From Populus alba (taxonomy: Eukaryota; Streptophyta; Magnoliopsida; Malpighiales; Salicaceae): a stretch of 64,000 nucleotides of DNA. The stretch is taken from NCBI RefSeq assembly GCF_005239225.2, contig NC_133299.1, positions 3,724,967-3,788,966 of the forward strand. The letters run 5' to 3'. The translations under genes were made by a program, and so were the position numbers. Numbering within the stretch: position 1 is the first letter of the stretch; each line of letters opens with the position of its first letter. Below, in pieces: positions 51,401 to 63,177 of the stretch. The notes below the pieces were generated by a model, which searched no databases, had not been told where the DNA came from, and saw only the letters and a program-made list of their open reading frames with translations.

Positions 51401-54400
51401 GTTTTAATTAAGAGTAATTTTTCTATAATGATTCTAAGTCTAAAACTAATTACTCAGATTTTTTTATAAAATATTGGAGATTTTCTCAATTCCTCTATAG
51501 TGTTTAGGACTGTAATCTTTGGGCTTGAGAACCCTAATTTTATCCATGTTATCCGTTGTGTCAATTGATATTCAAGCGGGATGACCTTTTTTATGGGAAG
51601 CAACCCACTCCGCAGTGTAGGAGTGAAGGACATCTGGAGTACTATAAGGGCTCAGGAGGCAACGCAAAGAGCACAAACACATAGGCTGGATCGTTTGAAG
51701 CAAACCATAGCAGATCTAGCTTAGCTGATGAGAGGTGCAAACAGAGATCATGAAGAGGAGAGAAAATTGCATGTAGACTTTACCTCGGGGCAACCATAAC
51801 CCCAAACCCATTCTTGAATTTGATTAGATTCCTTTCAAAGATGAGAAATTTTCAAAGAAAATATTTATTAACTAGTTGACAAAGGTAAAAGCTTACTTTT
51901 ATTTAACAAGATTATTTGTTATAAAAAAAGTATGGCCTGTTGTACACAAAATTTCTTGTGGTGCCCGAGAATAGTGGTATGAAGTTCTAGAATATAGAAC
52001 TCGTACAGGTAAGCCTTTAACTCCATCATAGAAAGATTTAAAACAATCATTAATTATGGAGTTTATACAAGATGATTATGAAGAGATTTTATATTGGATT
52101 AATAAGCAAATAAATTGTTGTTATTTCAACCTTCTCAAATAGTAAGAGAAAAAAATTTGCAGACTCTTCAAAACAGACAATTTCAACATCACCTCGGTGA
52201 TAACAACAATATTGTTGCATATACTATTCTACTTATCAATGTTTCATTTACTAATGGTAAAGAAGAAATCCAAGAAACTCTTAAATTAGTATCATTTAGT
52301 GATTCTCAAGGTCTTGAAACATTAAAAGAAAAGTTGGAACAAGTTATTGGAATTGTTTAAGAGGCTAAGGTTGACATTAAAAAGGACTTAAGTGTGGATG
52401 TGTTGTTCAAACCAAACTAGATCAATATTCTGAAATTATCAAATTCATTGATGGCCAAGACATTGCTGTTAGGGATGACCAAACACATAAACTAAAAATG
52501 CCTTCATTTTAAAAGATGGTTTTATGCGAGGCTGGTTTTTTAGGTCTTGAAAAGTTCTGCCTAAATTCAAAAATTCTACATAAATATATCTTTGTTGAAA
52601 TTGGATTTAAGATATTTGCAACAAGCTATCTGATGCATGCATTGATGACAGTGTTATTTTTGAAGTATCTATTTATTTGGAGTGGTCGAGTTTAATTTAT
52701 AATAGTTAACTCGAGGGTGAGTTTTTTGGAAGTAGAGGGGATTGACATGGGGCATTTTCTTTATTATTCTTGGCATAATAATGTCTAATATATTATTTCC
52801 TTAATTGTTAAGATTTTAAAGAGTTTTAGAAGAGTCCAAGATGCAATTTGGTAAAACATGAGCTTAACTTTTAATCCCCGATAGTTTGATCGATTTAAAA
52901 TTGTGATAAAAGATTTTGAAGACCCTATTTCCTATATGGTTAAAATTTCATGATGATAGAAAATTGGGAAGACCTTAAAATAAAGGACAAAAGTTATTGT
53001 GGAGGATTATCTTTATATACCTTGTTGTATTTGGATTCTTTTTTCTATTTATATTAGGACTTTCAATTTAATTAGGATTTTACTAGTTAGGAATCCTAAT
53101 ATATAGATTAATTATATTATTTAGGTAAGTTTTAATTAGAAATTATTTTCGCAATATGGATTCTAGATTTAAAACTAATATAAATAGAGATATCTAGTTT
53201 ATTTTAATAACATTTAGATTTAGATTATTATTCAGACTTTTTATAAAATATCAAAGATTTTCTCTATTCCTCTACAATGTTTAGGGTTATAAACTTCATA
53301 ATCCTAGTTTTGTCCACACTATTCACTGCATCATATACCCTACCTAGCAATTTAATTACCTTTGATTTCCATTTTAGCTGCACCATATTAAGTTTTTCAG
53401 CTTTCTGCACATATTTTAAGATAAATATGGATTTATGTATTTAAAAAAAAGAAAAATGATCAGTCAACATAGCTACATATCTCAGGCTACTGATCCAGTA
53501 CAGGTTATCAAGAACTTCAACACAAATTCTTACTTTGATTGCAGAGAACATTGGTGGAACTTGCCATATCTCCCCACGAAATGATGCAGCAGCTTTCTTA
53601 ATGTCAGCATCTTTAATGTGCTCCCAAGGCTCACGTTGAATAACCTGCATAAGATGATAGTTTAAAGATTCACACAATGCATGAACATAAATCGGAAATT
53701 GACCAATCACAATCAAATGTTTAAAAAAAATTATGAAACTGATCACCAACACACCAAATGATGTCAATGAAGCAAGAATCTAGAAAAGTTCAACTGAAAT
53801 TATCCATTATAGTGACCATGGAAATTATTGGCATGTCTACTGGAACTGGAAGATAACAATGTAATGTCTTCTAATGTTTATCATGACTTCAACTTCTTCA
53901 TGAATACATGCACATGTATAATTTATATCTGCAAAATAACCATTCCTATTAGGTACTATTACATGTTGAACATGTTTTGAGTGCCCAGCCAGTGCCACAA
54001 TTAATGTGAGCTCATTTTCCTCCATTAGACCTCTCCCCAATTTCTTTCACTAACACCAGTAGTTGGACAACAAAAGGAGTGAACTAGTTGGTTAGCAAAT
54101 CATTGAGCAACCATCTCCAAGAATCTACTTTACATTTCAAAATTGATGTTGAATGAAACGTATAAAGGTGGATTAGGAATGTTCTTTTTTCCTGAAAGGA
54201 GAAGACATGGTAATATAATGCAAAAAATGCCTTAATTTTCAGGGCCTCAGAAAAAGAACATGCATATTACAACTGGCATTAGACAGGAAAATAAAAACAC
54301 AAGCTGCCTTTGAAAGTACATACCGGTGAATCAGCATCCCAAGTTGAAGTAGCCTCCCCTAAACGGAATACTCCACTATAACCCTTAACCATACCTTGAT

Positions 54401-56831
54401 ATCTGCATTAAAAAAAAAAGGTCTTGAGGCGAAATCCATGTTCAAAAAAAAAACAAAGGTCGCAGTTTGAGTCTCTGGGTGAAAAAAGGGAACTGTGCAA
54501 AAAACCTACATAGAAAAGTATATGTAATGCTTAATGAAGTGATTCTATTTCAATCTTACCTATCTACCAACTTTGTGGCTTTACCAACACACACAATCAA
54601 TAAACCAGTTGCCATAGGATCAAGCGTCCCAGCATGCCCCACCTTCAATCCAAAATGAAAATAATTAGAGAAATCTGTGACTAAATCCAGATGCAATGGT
54701 ATCAAAAAGTTGCACCTTTTTCACTTTGACCAGGCGACGCAGCTTTCCACAAACTGTAAATGAAGTCCATCCTGTTTTACAATAAGGACATGACTTTTGT
54801 TTAATAAAAATAAAGCTTATGTGATTCACAATTTGACATTATAGGTTTACGTGTTAAATTAGAGAAAAAATTAACCACAGTCGGACAGGCATGTGGGGAT
54901 AATCGAGAAATTTAATGAAAGAATGCAGTCAACTCTCAAACAAATAACCAAGGGACAAAATAAGGATTGGTGGGTTGTGCAGTAAGTATGGAATTAGCCT
55001 TAGCCATATCATGCTACATAATGGTATACCCAATTGCAACACATTATAAAAAAAGAACCAGATGAGGTTTGTCAAATTAACAGTCCACCTTTTCTTCTGC
55101 AAAAAAGGATCAACACTGCTTTTTCTTATGGGAAATAGATAGATGCCATATGTTTTCAACATGCCACCTTTCTCTATGGAGAAAAAAATACTTTTACATT
55201 TCCATTCTTGCCGCATAGGAGCTTGCTTAAGAGCCTAAGAGGTTAGCTGCAAAAATGACATACTGTCAAAGCCTGGTATAACCAACTTCAGATCAGCAGA
55301 CAAATCATTTTCTTTTTACCTGAATGTTAGGTACATAGATTCTAATATAACGAGGAACATAGTTTTTCTCTTTTTTGTTCTAATTATTGGCAAATATGTG
55401 AAGTATCAGCAAAGGTGAAATGTAGAACCTCTCTTTTACCTACATCTTCAGCCTCAATCCAACCCACAATAGTTTGTAGTTGTTTAGTTTATGACTGGTC
55501 CTCAAAGCATAGAAATAATGGTGCTACTCAGATTCTCCGGGAGTGAATTCCAATCTAACTCTATACTCGTTCACATTCTTCTAACATGATATTAAAACAA
55601 AAAAGCAACTTCCCCTTTGAACTAAATCCTTTTGTTCAATTAGTGTTCTGATATTGGGAAGGAATGGCCAGCATGGCAGCAGCGAACAAATTCATTGGCA
55701 ATCGTTTAGTTTTCCACAATTATGCGCTGAAACCGATGTTCCATTCTTTACTAGTTTACTTTCCTAAATTCGAAAATGTTAATTCATACCTTCCTCAATT
55801 TATAGATATAAAAAAATCATAACCATGAAACCAAATAACAAAAATAAGCTATCAACTCACCTTTAGGCTTATTCACCAAAACCACAGTCCCATAAGGACC
55901 ATCCCAACTTGGTGGGAGAGCATTCCTTGTAGAAAGATAAGGATCTCCAGTATCCACATCATTATCCTTATTGGGAACTTTTTTCAAACACTTAAAGAAT
56001 TCCTCGACTTTCCTCTCGGTAACATCCTTCTTATCATTCAAATCAGTCCCTCTCTCACCCTTCTCCTCTTCGTCAAAAAAAAACCAACTTTTTATCTTCC
56101 TCTCCCTCTCCCACCCCACTATGATCTCTCTCCTTCTCTCCTTTCTTAACCCCACTCTTGGTCTTCTTTGGTTTCCCACTTTGATTTACATTATTTGAGT
56201 CTTTAGGATCAAGAAATGCCTTATCAAGGCATTGGTCAGGGAAATACTTTTTCTCCAATTGATAAACCATCTTATAATGCTTATCTTTCTCCCATGGATA
56301 AGCAAAAGCATCATAAAAATATAACTCCTCCTCTCTCTTATGTAACCTATGAAATTCTACAACGTCAGGCTTCAACTCTACAAAACCCTCTTCATTTTTC
56401 TTATTTTCCTCATCGGAATCTGACCCATACATTCTTTTCCTCCTCTTTCTATAATACTTTCTTTTAGACTTATCCATCTCATCTTGAGACAGTTTTTGAT
56501 CAACCCATGAATCAAGACCAAGTTCTGCATCTGGGTTTTGAGTTGAGTCGGAGTCTGAGTCTGGTCTAGTGACTCGAGCAGGTTGTGGCCGAGATTGGGG
56601 GCGTTGGGGCTGAACTGGGCGGTTAATGATCATCTCATATTGAAGAGGGTATCTAGTAGAAGTAGTGGAGAAGAGATTTTGATATAGTGAGAAGATAGGT
56701 TTGTTTAAGAGAGCGGGTCTTTTTGAGGGAAAGAGAGAAGGATAGAATGTTGCTTTCGTTGTTGTTGAAAAGGCCATTGGTTTTGGAAGGAAGCAGAGCA
56801 GAGAAAGTGATTTAGCCATTGATGATTGCAT
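48464..56831 (-). CDS. TruB-family tRNA pseudouridine synthase, organelle-targeted (nine exons, frameshift in exon 1)
   Basis: Exons on the reverse strand: 56831-55861, 54771-54716, 54642-54560, 54402-54324, 53644-53534, 50411-50302, 49556-49473, 48754-48717 and 48534-48464. TruB enzymes isomerise uridine 55 of the tRNA T-loop. The C-terminal part has the family motifs NKPKGWTSF, then [12 protein letters not shown] with the catalytic Asp (about 350), [15 protein letters not shown], and [10 protein letters not shown]. The first 300 residues are a Ser/Thr-rich basic leader, suggesting plastid or mitochondrial import, and a charged linker. A run of nine A at 56075-56083 shifts the frame of exon 1. 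With eight, the exon splices in phase and the total is 1602 nt (533 aa), close to Arabidopsis At5g14460 (from memory). This is either a homopolymer sequencing error or a recent null allele. Start could also be the Met four codons later. Intron 5 holds an LTR retrotransposon. Confidence 0.9.
48566..48589. repeat. (CT)n microsatellite in TruB last intron
   Basis: TC dinucleotide run about 30 bases from the last acceptor; on the transcribed strand it is a GA run. Confidence 0.9.
49726..50112. repeat. Tandem duplication, 195-bp unit, two copies, in a TruB intron
   Basis: The block starting 'tagaaaataaaagcatttct' at 49726 repeats at 49921. Both copies carry 'gaaattttggaaatgaaatt', 'gaaaagatgga' and 'atcatatgacctaccct' in the same order. 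Divergence is about ten percent by eye. It lies between the seventh and sixth exons of the TruB gene and is non-coding. Confidence 0.9.
51019..51563 (+). repeat. 5' LTR of the intronic retrotransposon
   Basis: Begins TGATATGGGACA and ends CA directly before the primer-binding site at 51564. Matches 52743-53333 along its length, including 'ttgttgtatttggatt' and 'aggactttcaatttaatta'. Confidence 0.85.
52743..53333 (+). repeat. 3' LTR of the intronic retrotransposon
   Basis: Begins TGACATGGGGCA and ends 'ctgcatca'. It is somewhat longer than the 5' copy because of a small insertion in its second half ('aaactaatataaatagagat'). Confidence 0.85.
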
Positions 56832-57290
56832 CAGTTTCTTCTTCTTGTTGCCGTCGCTGCTGTTCGTTTCGGTGGTGTTTGGGGTTTTGGCATGGTTTTA
56901 GGATTTCGCGGTTGCTTCTTTGATGTCTCTCTGCGGTTAAAAAATGTTCTTGTATAAATTTGATTTTTTTAAAAAAAAAAAAATATTCTTTATATTTTTG
57001 AATTATTTTTATCTGTTCATTTGAAAAAATAAAAAAATATATTATTTATTTTGAACAGGCTTTTAATTAAATTCAATCAAAGGGATTAAAAACTTTTTTA
57101 GGAACTTAAATGAGATTTAATATATAGTTGGTGGACTTATTCGAGATTTGCCGAAATCCATATAACAAGTTAAAATTTTCCTCTCCGCGCTCAATTTCCT
57201 CTCTCTTGCAATTGCATCCTCCTTGAATCCCACGGACCCTTTCCGTTTTACAAAATTTTGGTTGGAGCCTAGAATTCGCGCTCCAACAAA
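56832..57290. promoter_or_regulatory. Shared intergenic region between divergent TruB and coiled-coil genes
   Basis: Only 459 bases separate the two divergent start codons, so both 5' UTRs and promoters must lie here unless one lies inside a gene. The middle (56935-57160) is AT-rich with long A/T runs and both flanks are less so. No clear TATA box is placed. Bidirectional promoter activity is inferred from geometry only. Confidence 0.5.
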
Positions 57291-57904
57291 ATGGACTCAG
57301 CTTGGGCTCCACAAGATGGCGAAGAGTGGGAGCTCCGCCACGACGACGACGGCTTTACCTACAAAATCCTCAAGCGCCAACGCCTCACCGACCCATCTGC
57401 CGCTGTTTCACAACTTCCGTTCACAGATCCAAAAGTTGAAGCGAAGCAAAGGAGAGAACGCAAAAGAAACACGCTCTTGAAACTTAAAAATCAGTACCAA
57501 AATGAGATCCACAAGTGGGAGGTTTTATCGAATACCTTGCGTTCAATGGAAGAAAAGACCAAAGAAGTGAACCAAGCTGCCTCGTATTTGGGTTCCAGTA
57601 ATTCTTCTGTGGTCAAAAAGAGCGAGGATTCTTCTGGGTCGTTAGTTGATGAGCTTCTCTTGCAGGTAAAAGAAATGGGTTGTTCTGGTTTTAGGGTTTT
57701 ATTTTTCTTTCGTTCTTTACCCTGTTTGGTTTGTGAATGTTTCAGGCAGAGACACAAGAGGCAATAATCCGTGACATATCGAATTTATGCGATGTAGCTG
57801 AAGCAATGTGTGATGCCCAGCAAGAACAGTTAGTTCAATCATTTATTGATCTGCCAGTCTGGTCTTCACCGAGTGAGCTCATGAAATCCCTCTGCGACGA
57901 GTAA
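57291..57904 (+). CDS. Uncharacterised coiled-coil protein (two exons, 177 aa)
   Basis: Exons 57291-57665 and 57746-57904 join in phase 0. The protein opens with an acidic/aromatic segment (EEWELRHDDDGFTYKILKR). A highly charged helical stretch follows (about residues 45-85, with KQRRERKR and many K/E), likely a coiled coil, then a Ser-rich linker and a C-terminal helical part with DISNLCDVAEAMCDAQQEQL. No catalytic motif, signal peptide or membrane segment is seen. I do not recognise a named family; the charge pattern would fit a nuclear or structural protein, but that is a guess. The stop codon lies inside a donor-like GAGTAAGT, so a spliced isoform with a longer C-terminus is possible. Transcribed divergently from TruB. 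Confidence 0.8.
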
Positions 57905-60464
57905 GTCTTATCTTGGGGTGGTTAAATAAGTAGTCTTGTGAAGTTGATGCTCACGTAGTGAAATATTTTGTCTTGTAGATCTCTTTGTTCTTAATGTGAG
58001 TCTTCTTGGTGCTTTTCTAATGTTCTGTGATCATGTAAATTAGTAGAAATTGTGGCTTAGAGAAATTTCTGTGGGAGAACGGTTTCTAGCAAGTAAGTTG
58101 TGGTATATTCGAGTTAGTGAAATGTTTATTTGTTAACCTTGAGCACTGTTTTACTTTCCAGTGTAGAAAGATGTCAAAATTTCTTTCACTATGGTTGCAA
58201 TGATTAGAGATGGTGAAAGAATGTGGCCGGATCTCATGCCTACGATTTTTCCATGCAGAATGAATATTTCAGTGCAGTTTGGTTTCGAATTAATTGTGTG
58301 ATACTCTTGGTTTCCAAATCTCTCATTTTATTAGTTCGTATGGATGAATTTTGGCTCCATGACTTGTTGGTGAACTTCAGTTCCGTGGTCTGTAGACATG
58401 TTGTATTTTAATTTCAGAAGTGCTTGTTCTTATCCCTGATTTTGCCATGATTTGATGATTATTTTGGAGAGAATTGGTTTAATATGGTATTAATTGATAT
58501 GCCTGGAACTAGCCGGCAGCCTCTTTTTTACCCATGAAAGGCATTGCAGTTAAAGAGATGATGTACATTTGCAACTGTAGATCCTTTATTGCATTGTTGA
58601 TACTTCTGGATCCAGAAACTCAAAACACTTTTTTCATGCGAGATCATGTTTCTGAAAATTACTTGCATTGAACATTGGATGTGCATTTACTTTACTATTT
58701 TCTTCCAAAATGATTTATATCCGACTACGCTAGTCGGTGCTTGGTACTCAATTTATGAGCTTCAGATTACTTTAGTCTTTAGACCGCAAGCATGTATGCT
58801 TCTAATTCTGAGCCTGCATATTACAACAACAAAACTTGATGACAGTACATTTGATTTAACAAAGTCTCCCTTGGAGAATTGTATGGTAGATCAAAGTATG
58901 CATCTTTTTTCTTGTCGGAATCTCCTCACACAATGCTTTCTTGCTCATTTGGATCACAATGGGAAAATGCCATTGTGGAGTAGGTAAATCTCTCACAAGA
59001 GACCACCAGAAACCAAAATTGATCGTATAGTTACCATGAATCATGCGCAGCTGGGGCATAGAGATAAATGATTCACAGGGCGTGGTGGGCAAGGGCTTTC
59101 TAATCAGGGGATGGAACAATCCATGGCTGTACCCTCCTGCAGTAAGACAAGTGATCAGAGTTCCCATAACTAAGAATTCACCCCAAGTTTGGATTGAGAG
59201 CTGCATCCCATGGATCTGAATAACTTCCCATTGCGTTCAATTTGTTTTTAGTAACACTAAACAAGCTTGGCTCCAAGGATATAAAAAAGAGGGCTATTTT
59301 CCAACTTAAAATCTATGATTCTGAAGAAAACGTGATCCCAATATGGTAAGCTACAAGCCATCATCGGACTCGGAAATTACTGAGCTCTATAGCATAACGG
59401 TGATTCTTCATCTTCTTCTCCTCCTTTTCTCCATCTTGCATGCAAACTTGTCATCACTCCATAGAAAACAGAGAAATTAAGCATGAAACTGAACTTTGCA
59501 TTCAGAGCATTAACGTGATGGTAACTGCAACACAATCATTGGAAGAGGAAGAAGGAAAAAAGACAAGGCACCAGTGAAAGGCAAGCATCTCTGTCAAACT
59601 AGAGCACGCAGAATTTACTGTTGTAGATAAAGCTCTCTTCCATGTTGTCATAATCCCACAGCGAACACAAAGTTTGACGATCAGCTACAAGAAGATGTGA
59701 TTTTGGCATGCAAGTCCAAGCAACATTGGGCGCAAGTAACTTGGATCAAAACCTTCAATAGGGTTAGAGGACGAGTTCGTATTTTGAAGTTCCATAAAAG
59801 AATGGTGAGGGGAAGTTTTTGAGAGCAAAAAGACATGGCAGAAGAGTAACAGGGGGCTAATAGATAAAACCAGCAAAGAAGATCCTTTCTGTATAACCTT
59901 CAAACTCGGATTTTTCTTGGTTTGTTAGCCAATAATTTGACCATTAAAAGCAATTTTGATGATTTATTAAGCTATCAAGTCTCAGTTGCTGTATTGGTTT
60001 TTGACAAATCCCAACATTACTAGTGCAACGGATCAAGTAATTTGATTGATCTGATCTATCGTCCGCATGGACAAATTACATGTAAAAATTACTTCGGAGT
60101 CAGAGACGAGATCTGGCGGGGCTGATGAATCCTGGAAGCGATTTGTCAGACACACAATGACTTCATTTCATGTCGTCCATTACAGAGCTCAGACCTCATA
60201 ATATGGGGCCAGACTCCGTGCTATATTAAATTAAATTGTCGGTAAAATGTTAATATTTCAAACTGAAAAAAATTGTGTAAAATTCTTTCAAGAGAACTCA
60301 CTTTGCTGCAGAGAGTTCTGTTTGCATTTCAAATTGCAACAAGTTGTTCAATGAACTATAGATAATATCTACCCAACATAGAACCTTTTTTTTTTTTTTT
60401 AATTCATCTTAATGAGAGAGCAAAGAACAATATCGCCAGGACTGCTGGTGAAGACTGAAATTTC
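57905..60464. other. Spacer between the coiled-coil gene and glucuronokinase, no gene recognised
   Basis: About 2.5 kb, less AT-rich than other spacers, with several open frames on both strands (58223-58411, 58646-58987, 58856-59206, 59685-59903). None shows family motifs or consistent splicing. It would include the coiled-coil gene 3' UTR and the glucuronokinase 3' UTR. A further 3' exon of the coiled-coil gene or a non-coding RNA could hide here; transcript data would be needed to see it. Confidence 0.5.
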
Positions 60465-63177
60465 TTAGCTTGACAGGGTTATGAGATCATCTTCATTCAG
60501 ATATGAAGGAACAACTTTCACAGGTTGAATAACAAAACCGGCTTCCTTACAAGCATCCTCCAGAAGTTTTACTTGTGAAGGCCCATCAGGGCAGAAAACA
60601 ACCACAGCTCCTCCACTACCTGTAAATTTTGAAGCAGCACCCACCCTTCGGGCCACCTCCACCATTTCAATGTTCAAAGAACCAAGAGCATCATCTCCAA
60701 ACATGATCCTGTAAAAAATGTCCGTATCAGATAGGTTGGTATGGCTATAAAATGCCTGAATCATCTTACAAAAAACAGAGGCACCATTTGTTCGGGAAAG
60801 TAAAAGGTAACAACAAGAGCATTTAAAAATTATTGAAACAAAGATATCAATTCTTTTCTTTGTTTCTTACTATTATTGAAACAAAGTCAATATTTACACA
60901 TATGGCCAAGATAAGGAACTCCATTGCAACGACTTTAGCACAAAGACAAATAATTCATGTTCTAAGACATGAAAAAAGCAGAGATAACAGGATTTGCTTA
61001 CGAATGTGAGGATTAACAATTTTAACAAGGAAAATTTTCCAAAGACGAATCATCACCAAAACCTAATTAATTTAAATCTGTCAATTCAGAGTCATGGTCC
61101 ACAAGGTCGTGAATCATTAGCAAAACCCTCATCAAACTTTTAGTATGAAATATTTTTAGTGATTGAAAAATAACAGCCAGACACACACATGATGACAACG
61201 ATGGTCGTTATGGTGTGAAACACCATTATCAGCATTATAACAATGGTACCGGACTCTTCCTTCTCCATTAAAACTATGGTTGGCATAAACAAATGATGCT
61301 CATAAGAATAGCACTTTTGTTCCCAAAACTTTTTTCATTTTCAAAGTGTACGACAAACATGCAAATATTGTAACGTGAAAGCTTTAACGGTATTGAGACA
61401 CAAAATCCCTGAAGAGCTAAATTCTCTTCAAATCTGATCTAAACTGATTAGAAGCAGAAATATATTACCTTCGAAGGTCAAAATTGCGATTCATAAGGTC
61501 TGCAAGTTTGGAATAATCCTTTTCAAGTATTGCAGTTTGTCCTTGTAAAGCTAGATCTGCAACTTCCACCATTGATGATACAATGAACTCATCACCATCA
61601 AGCCACCTTTTCCGAACTGTGCTATGTACCTGCACTTAAAACAGACAGAAGATATTACCAAGTTCAAAAAAAAAATCATCGAATGAAATATCAAAGCCAT
61701 GCCATTAAATGAATATTATACAAAATCACCCTCTTGCATAGAAGCTCCTCGTACAAGCTTGTAGTGCGTGGCATTTAAAAATGTCTGAAAGATATCTACA
61801 TATAACCAGAACTTGAAAAAAAAAAAATAGGAGTTGCTACCACATGAGAGAAAAACAGAGGCATTGCTATTTAACACACAAGCAGGCACACACAGCTGTT
61901 TGAAATTGCTGGGGCCTATAACAATATTCATGAGCACCTCGTTGTACTTTCAAGACATGCTGTCCTTTCTATAGAAGAAAAACTACATCTGGGCACAAAA
62001 CCAAAATCATTCATGACCACATCAGCAGGAATGATAATTCCATGCAGCCACCAAATGTGAGGTAACGGAGAGAGTATCTAAGTCAAGGGTAAGAAAAAAG
62101 TCATCAATATAATGCTAACCTTCCCAGAATCACTTGGATTCTCAGCATAGATGAGCTGGAGAGGTGGGAGAAGACTGATATCCATCGGTGTATAGACACC
62201 ATGGCCCAACTTTTCCATGTGATCTTTATTAAAATCCTGCAGAAGAGCATGTAACATATGTGAATCATTCTATTTTAACCAATTTGTTTAACATGTTTGC
62301 ATTAGCACCTACCATGTAAACAAGGCCCCCGTAGACCTGTGCCACTCGATCTTGAAGACCAGCAATAATTCCAAGTTCTTTCTCTGCACTTAGTATAAGG
62401 TCAGGCCTGATTTCTACTTTGACCAGATGCCTGACTTTGTAGAAGTCAAGAAGGCAGTTTAAGGCTGCACAAACAATTGCACTAGAACCTGAAAGTCCTG
62501 TCTGAAACGTCAAAATTATAACTTAAGCGCTGTTTTGCAAAGAATTTAGAGGGAAAAAAGAAGGAAATTGCTTTCAGTACTACTCTACACGATCTGAGAT
62601 GCATATATGACTGCACCCCATTTTCATTCTAAAGCAAAAAACGATGGCTTAAAACATAGATCTCAAGCACAGATCAGAGAATAAATAGAATGAAGAAAAG
62701 TGGATGCACCTGGCGAGGAATGTTAGTGTCATATGACAGAGTAAAGTTTTCCTTACTAAGCTCAATATTATTCTCATTGCAATAGTTGTAGAAAACCTTA
62801 CAGATTGACATAAGCAATCTTACACCTCCATAGTAACCCTCACTTTGCAACCGATTCACCTAACAAATAAAATGGCACATACACATCATTAAACAGCAAG
62901 ATAAAAAATGCAACAATCATAGCACAAAAAGAGAAGAGAAGAGAAGAGAAACCAGGTGATCAAGGCCTGAGAACTGGACAAGATCATGAGTAGGATGTGG
63001 GGTGATGATGAGATGATGAGAGGGCTGCAGTTTGACAGTGGCCCAGAAATTGGCAAGGCTGAAAGAGATGGTGCGGCCATAATAAACATCGCTGGGATTG
63101 CCTAAGAGACCCACACGTGCATACACTTTGTGTTCGATTTCATTGCTTTTTCTTGATGATGGTGATTCCTCGTCCAT
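60465..63177 (-). CDS. GLCAK: Glucuronokinase, GHMP kinase family (six exons, 361 aa)
   Basis: Exons on the reverse strand: 63177-62953, 62859-62710, 62501-62313, 62236-62120, 61629-61469 and 60708-60465 (1086 nt with stop). Glucuronokinase phosphorylates D-glucuronic acid at C1 with ATP in the cytosol. UDP-sugar pyrophosphorylase then makes UDP-glucuronate for cell-wall polysaccharides, downstream of inositol oxygenase. The three GHMP motifs are present: [15 protein letters not shown] at residues 20-34, the ATP-binding loop [15 protein letters not shown] at 126-140, and [13 protein letters not shown] near the C-terminus. Length and sequence fit Arabidopsis GlcAK1/GlcAK2 (At3g01640, At5g14470, from memory). 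All introns are GT-AG and there is no frame break. Confidence 0.95.

Larger units (their letters stand above)
51019..53333 (+). mobile_element. LTR retrotransposon with two LTRs in TruB intron 5, internally deleted
   Basis: Two diverged direct repeats of 545 and 591 bases start TGATATGGGACA and TGACATGGGGCA and end in CA. The first is followed by TTGATATTCAAGCGGG, a decayed tRNA-Met primer-binding site (usual TTGGTATCAGAGCGGG). The 1.2-kb interior has gag-like scraps ([20 protein letters not shown] near 51650) and no polymerase, so it is a deletion derivative of a gypsy-type element. Flanking pentamers TATAA and TATAC may be the mutated target duplication. The LTR difference indicates an old insertion. 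It lies antisense to TruB within a 3.1-kb intron and does not touch the splice sites. Confidence 0.85.

Noticed and set aside
59685..59903. Reverse-strand frame with a hydrophobic stretch resembling a small secreted peptide
   Set aside because: It has no upstream ATG in frame before a stop, only a TTG, and the C-terminus fits no plant peptide hormone motif I know.
10915..63177. Biosynthetic gene cluster or other new multi-gene system
   Set aside because: The genes belong to unrelated housekeeping pathways and sit in a conserved syntenic order; nothing suggests functional linkage.
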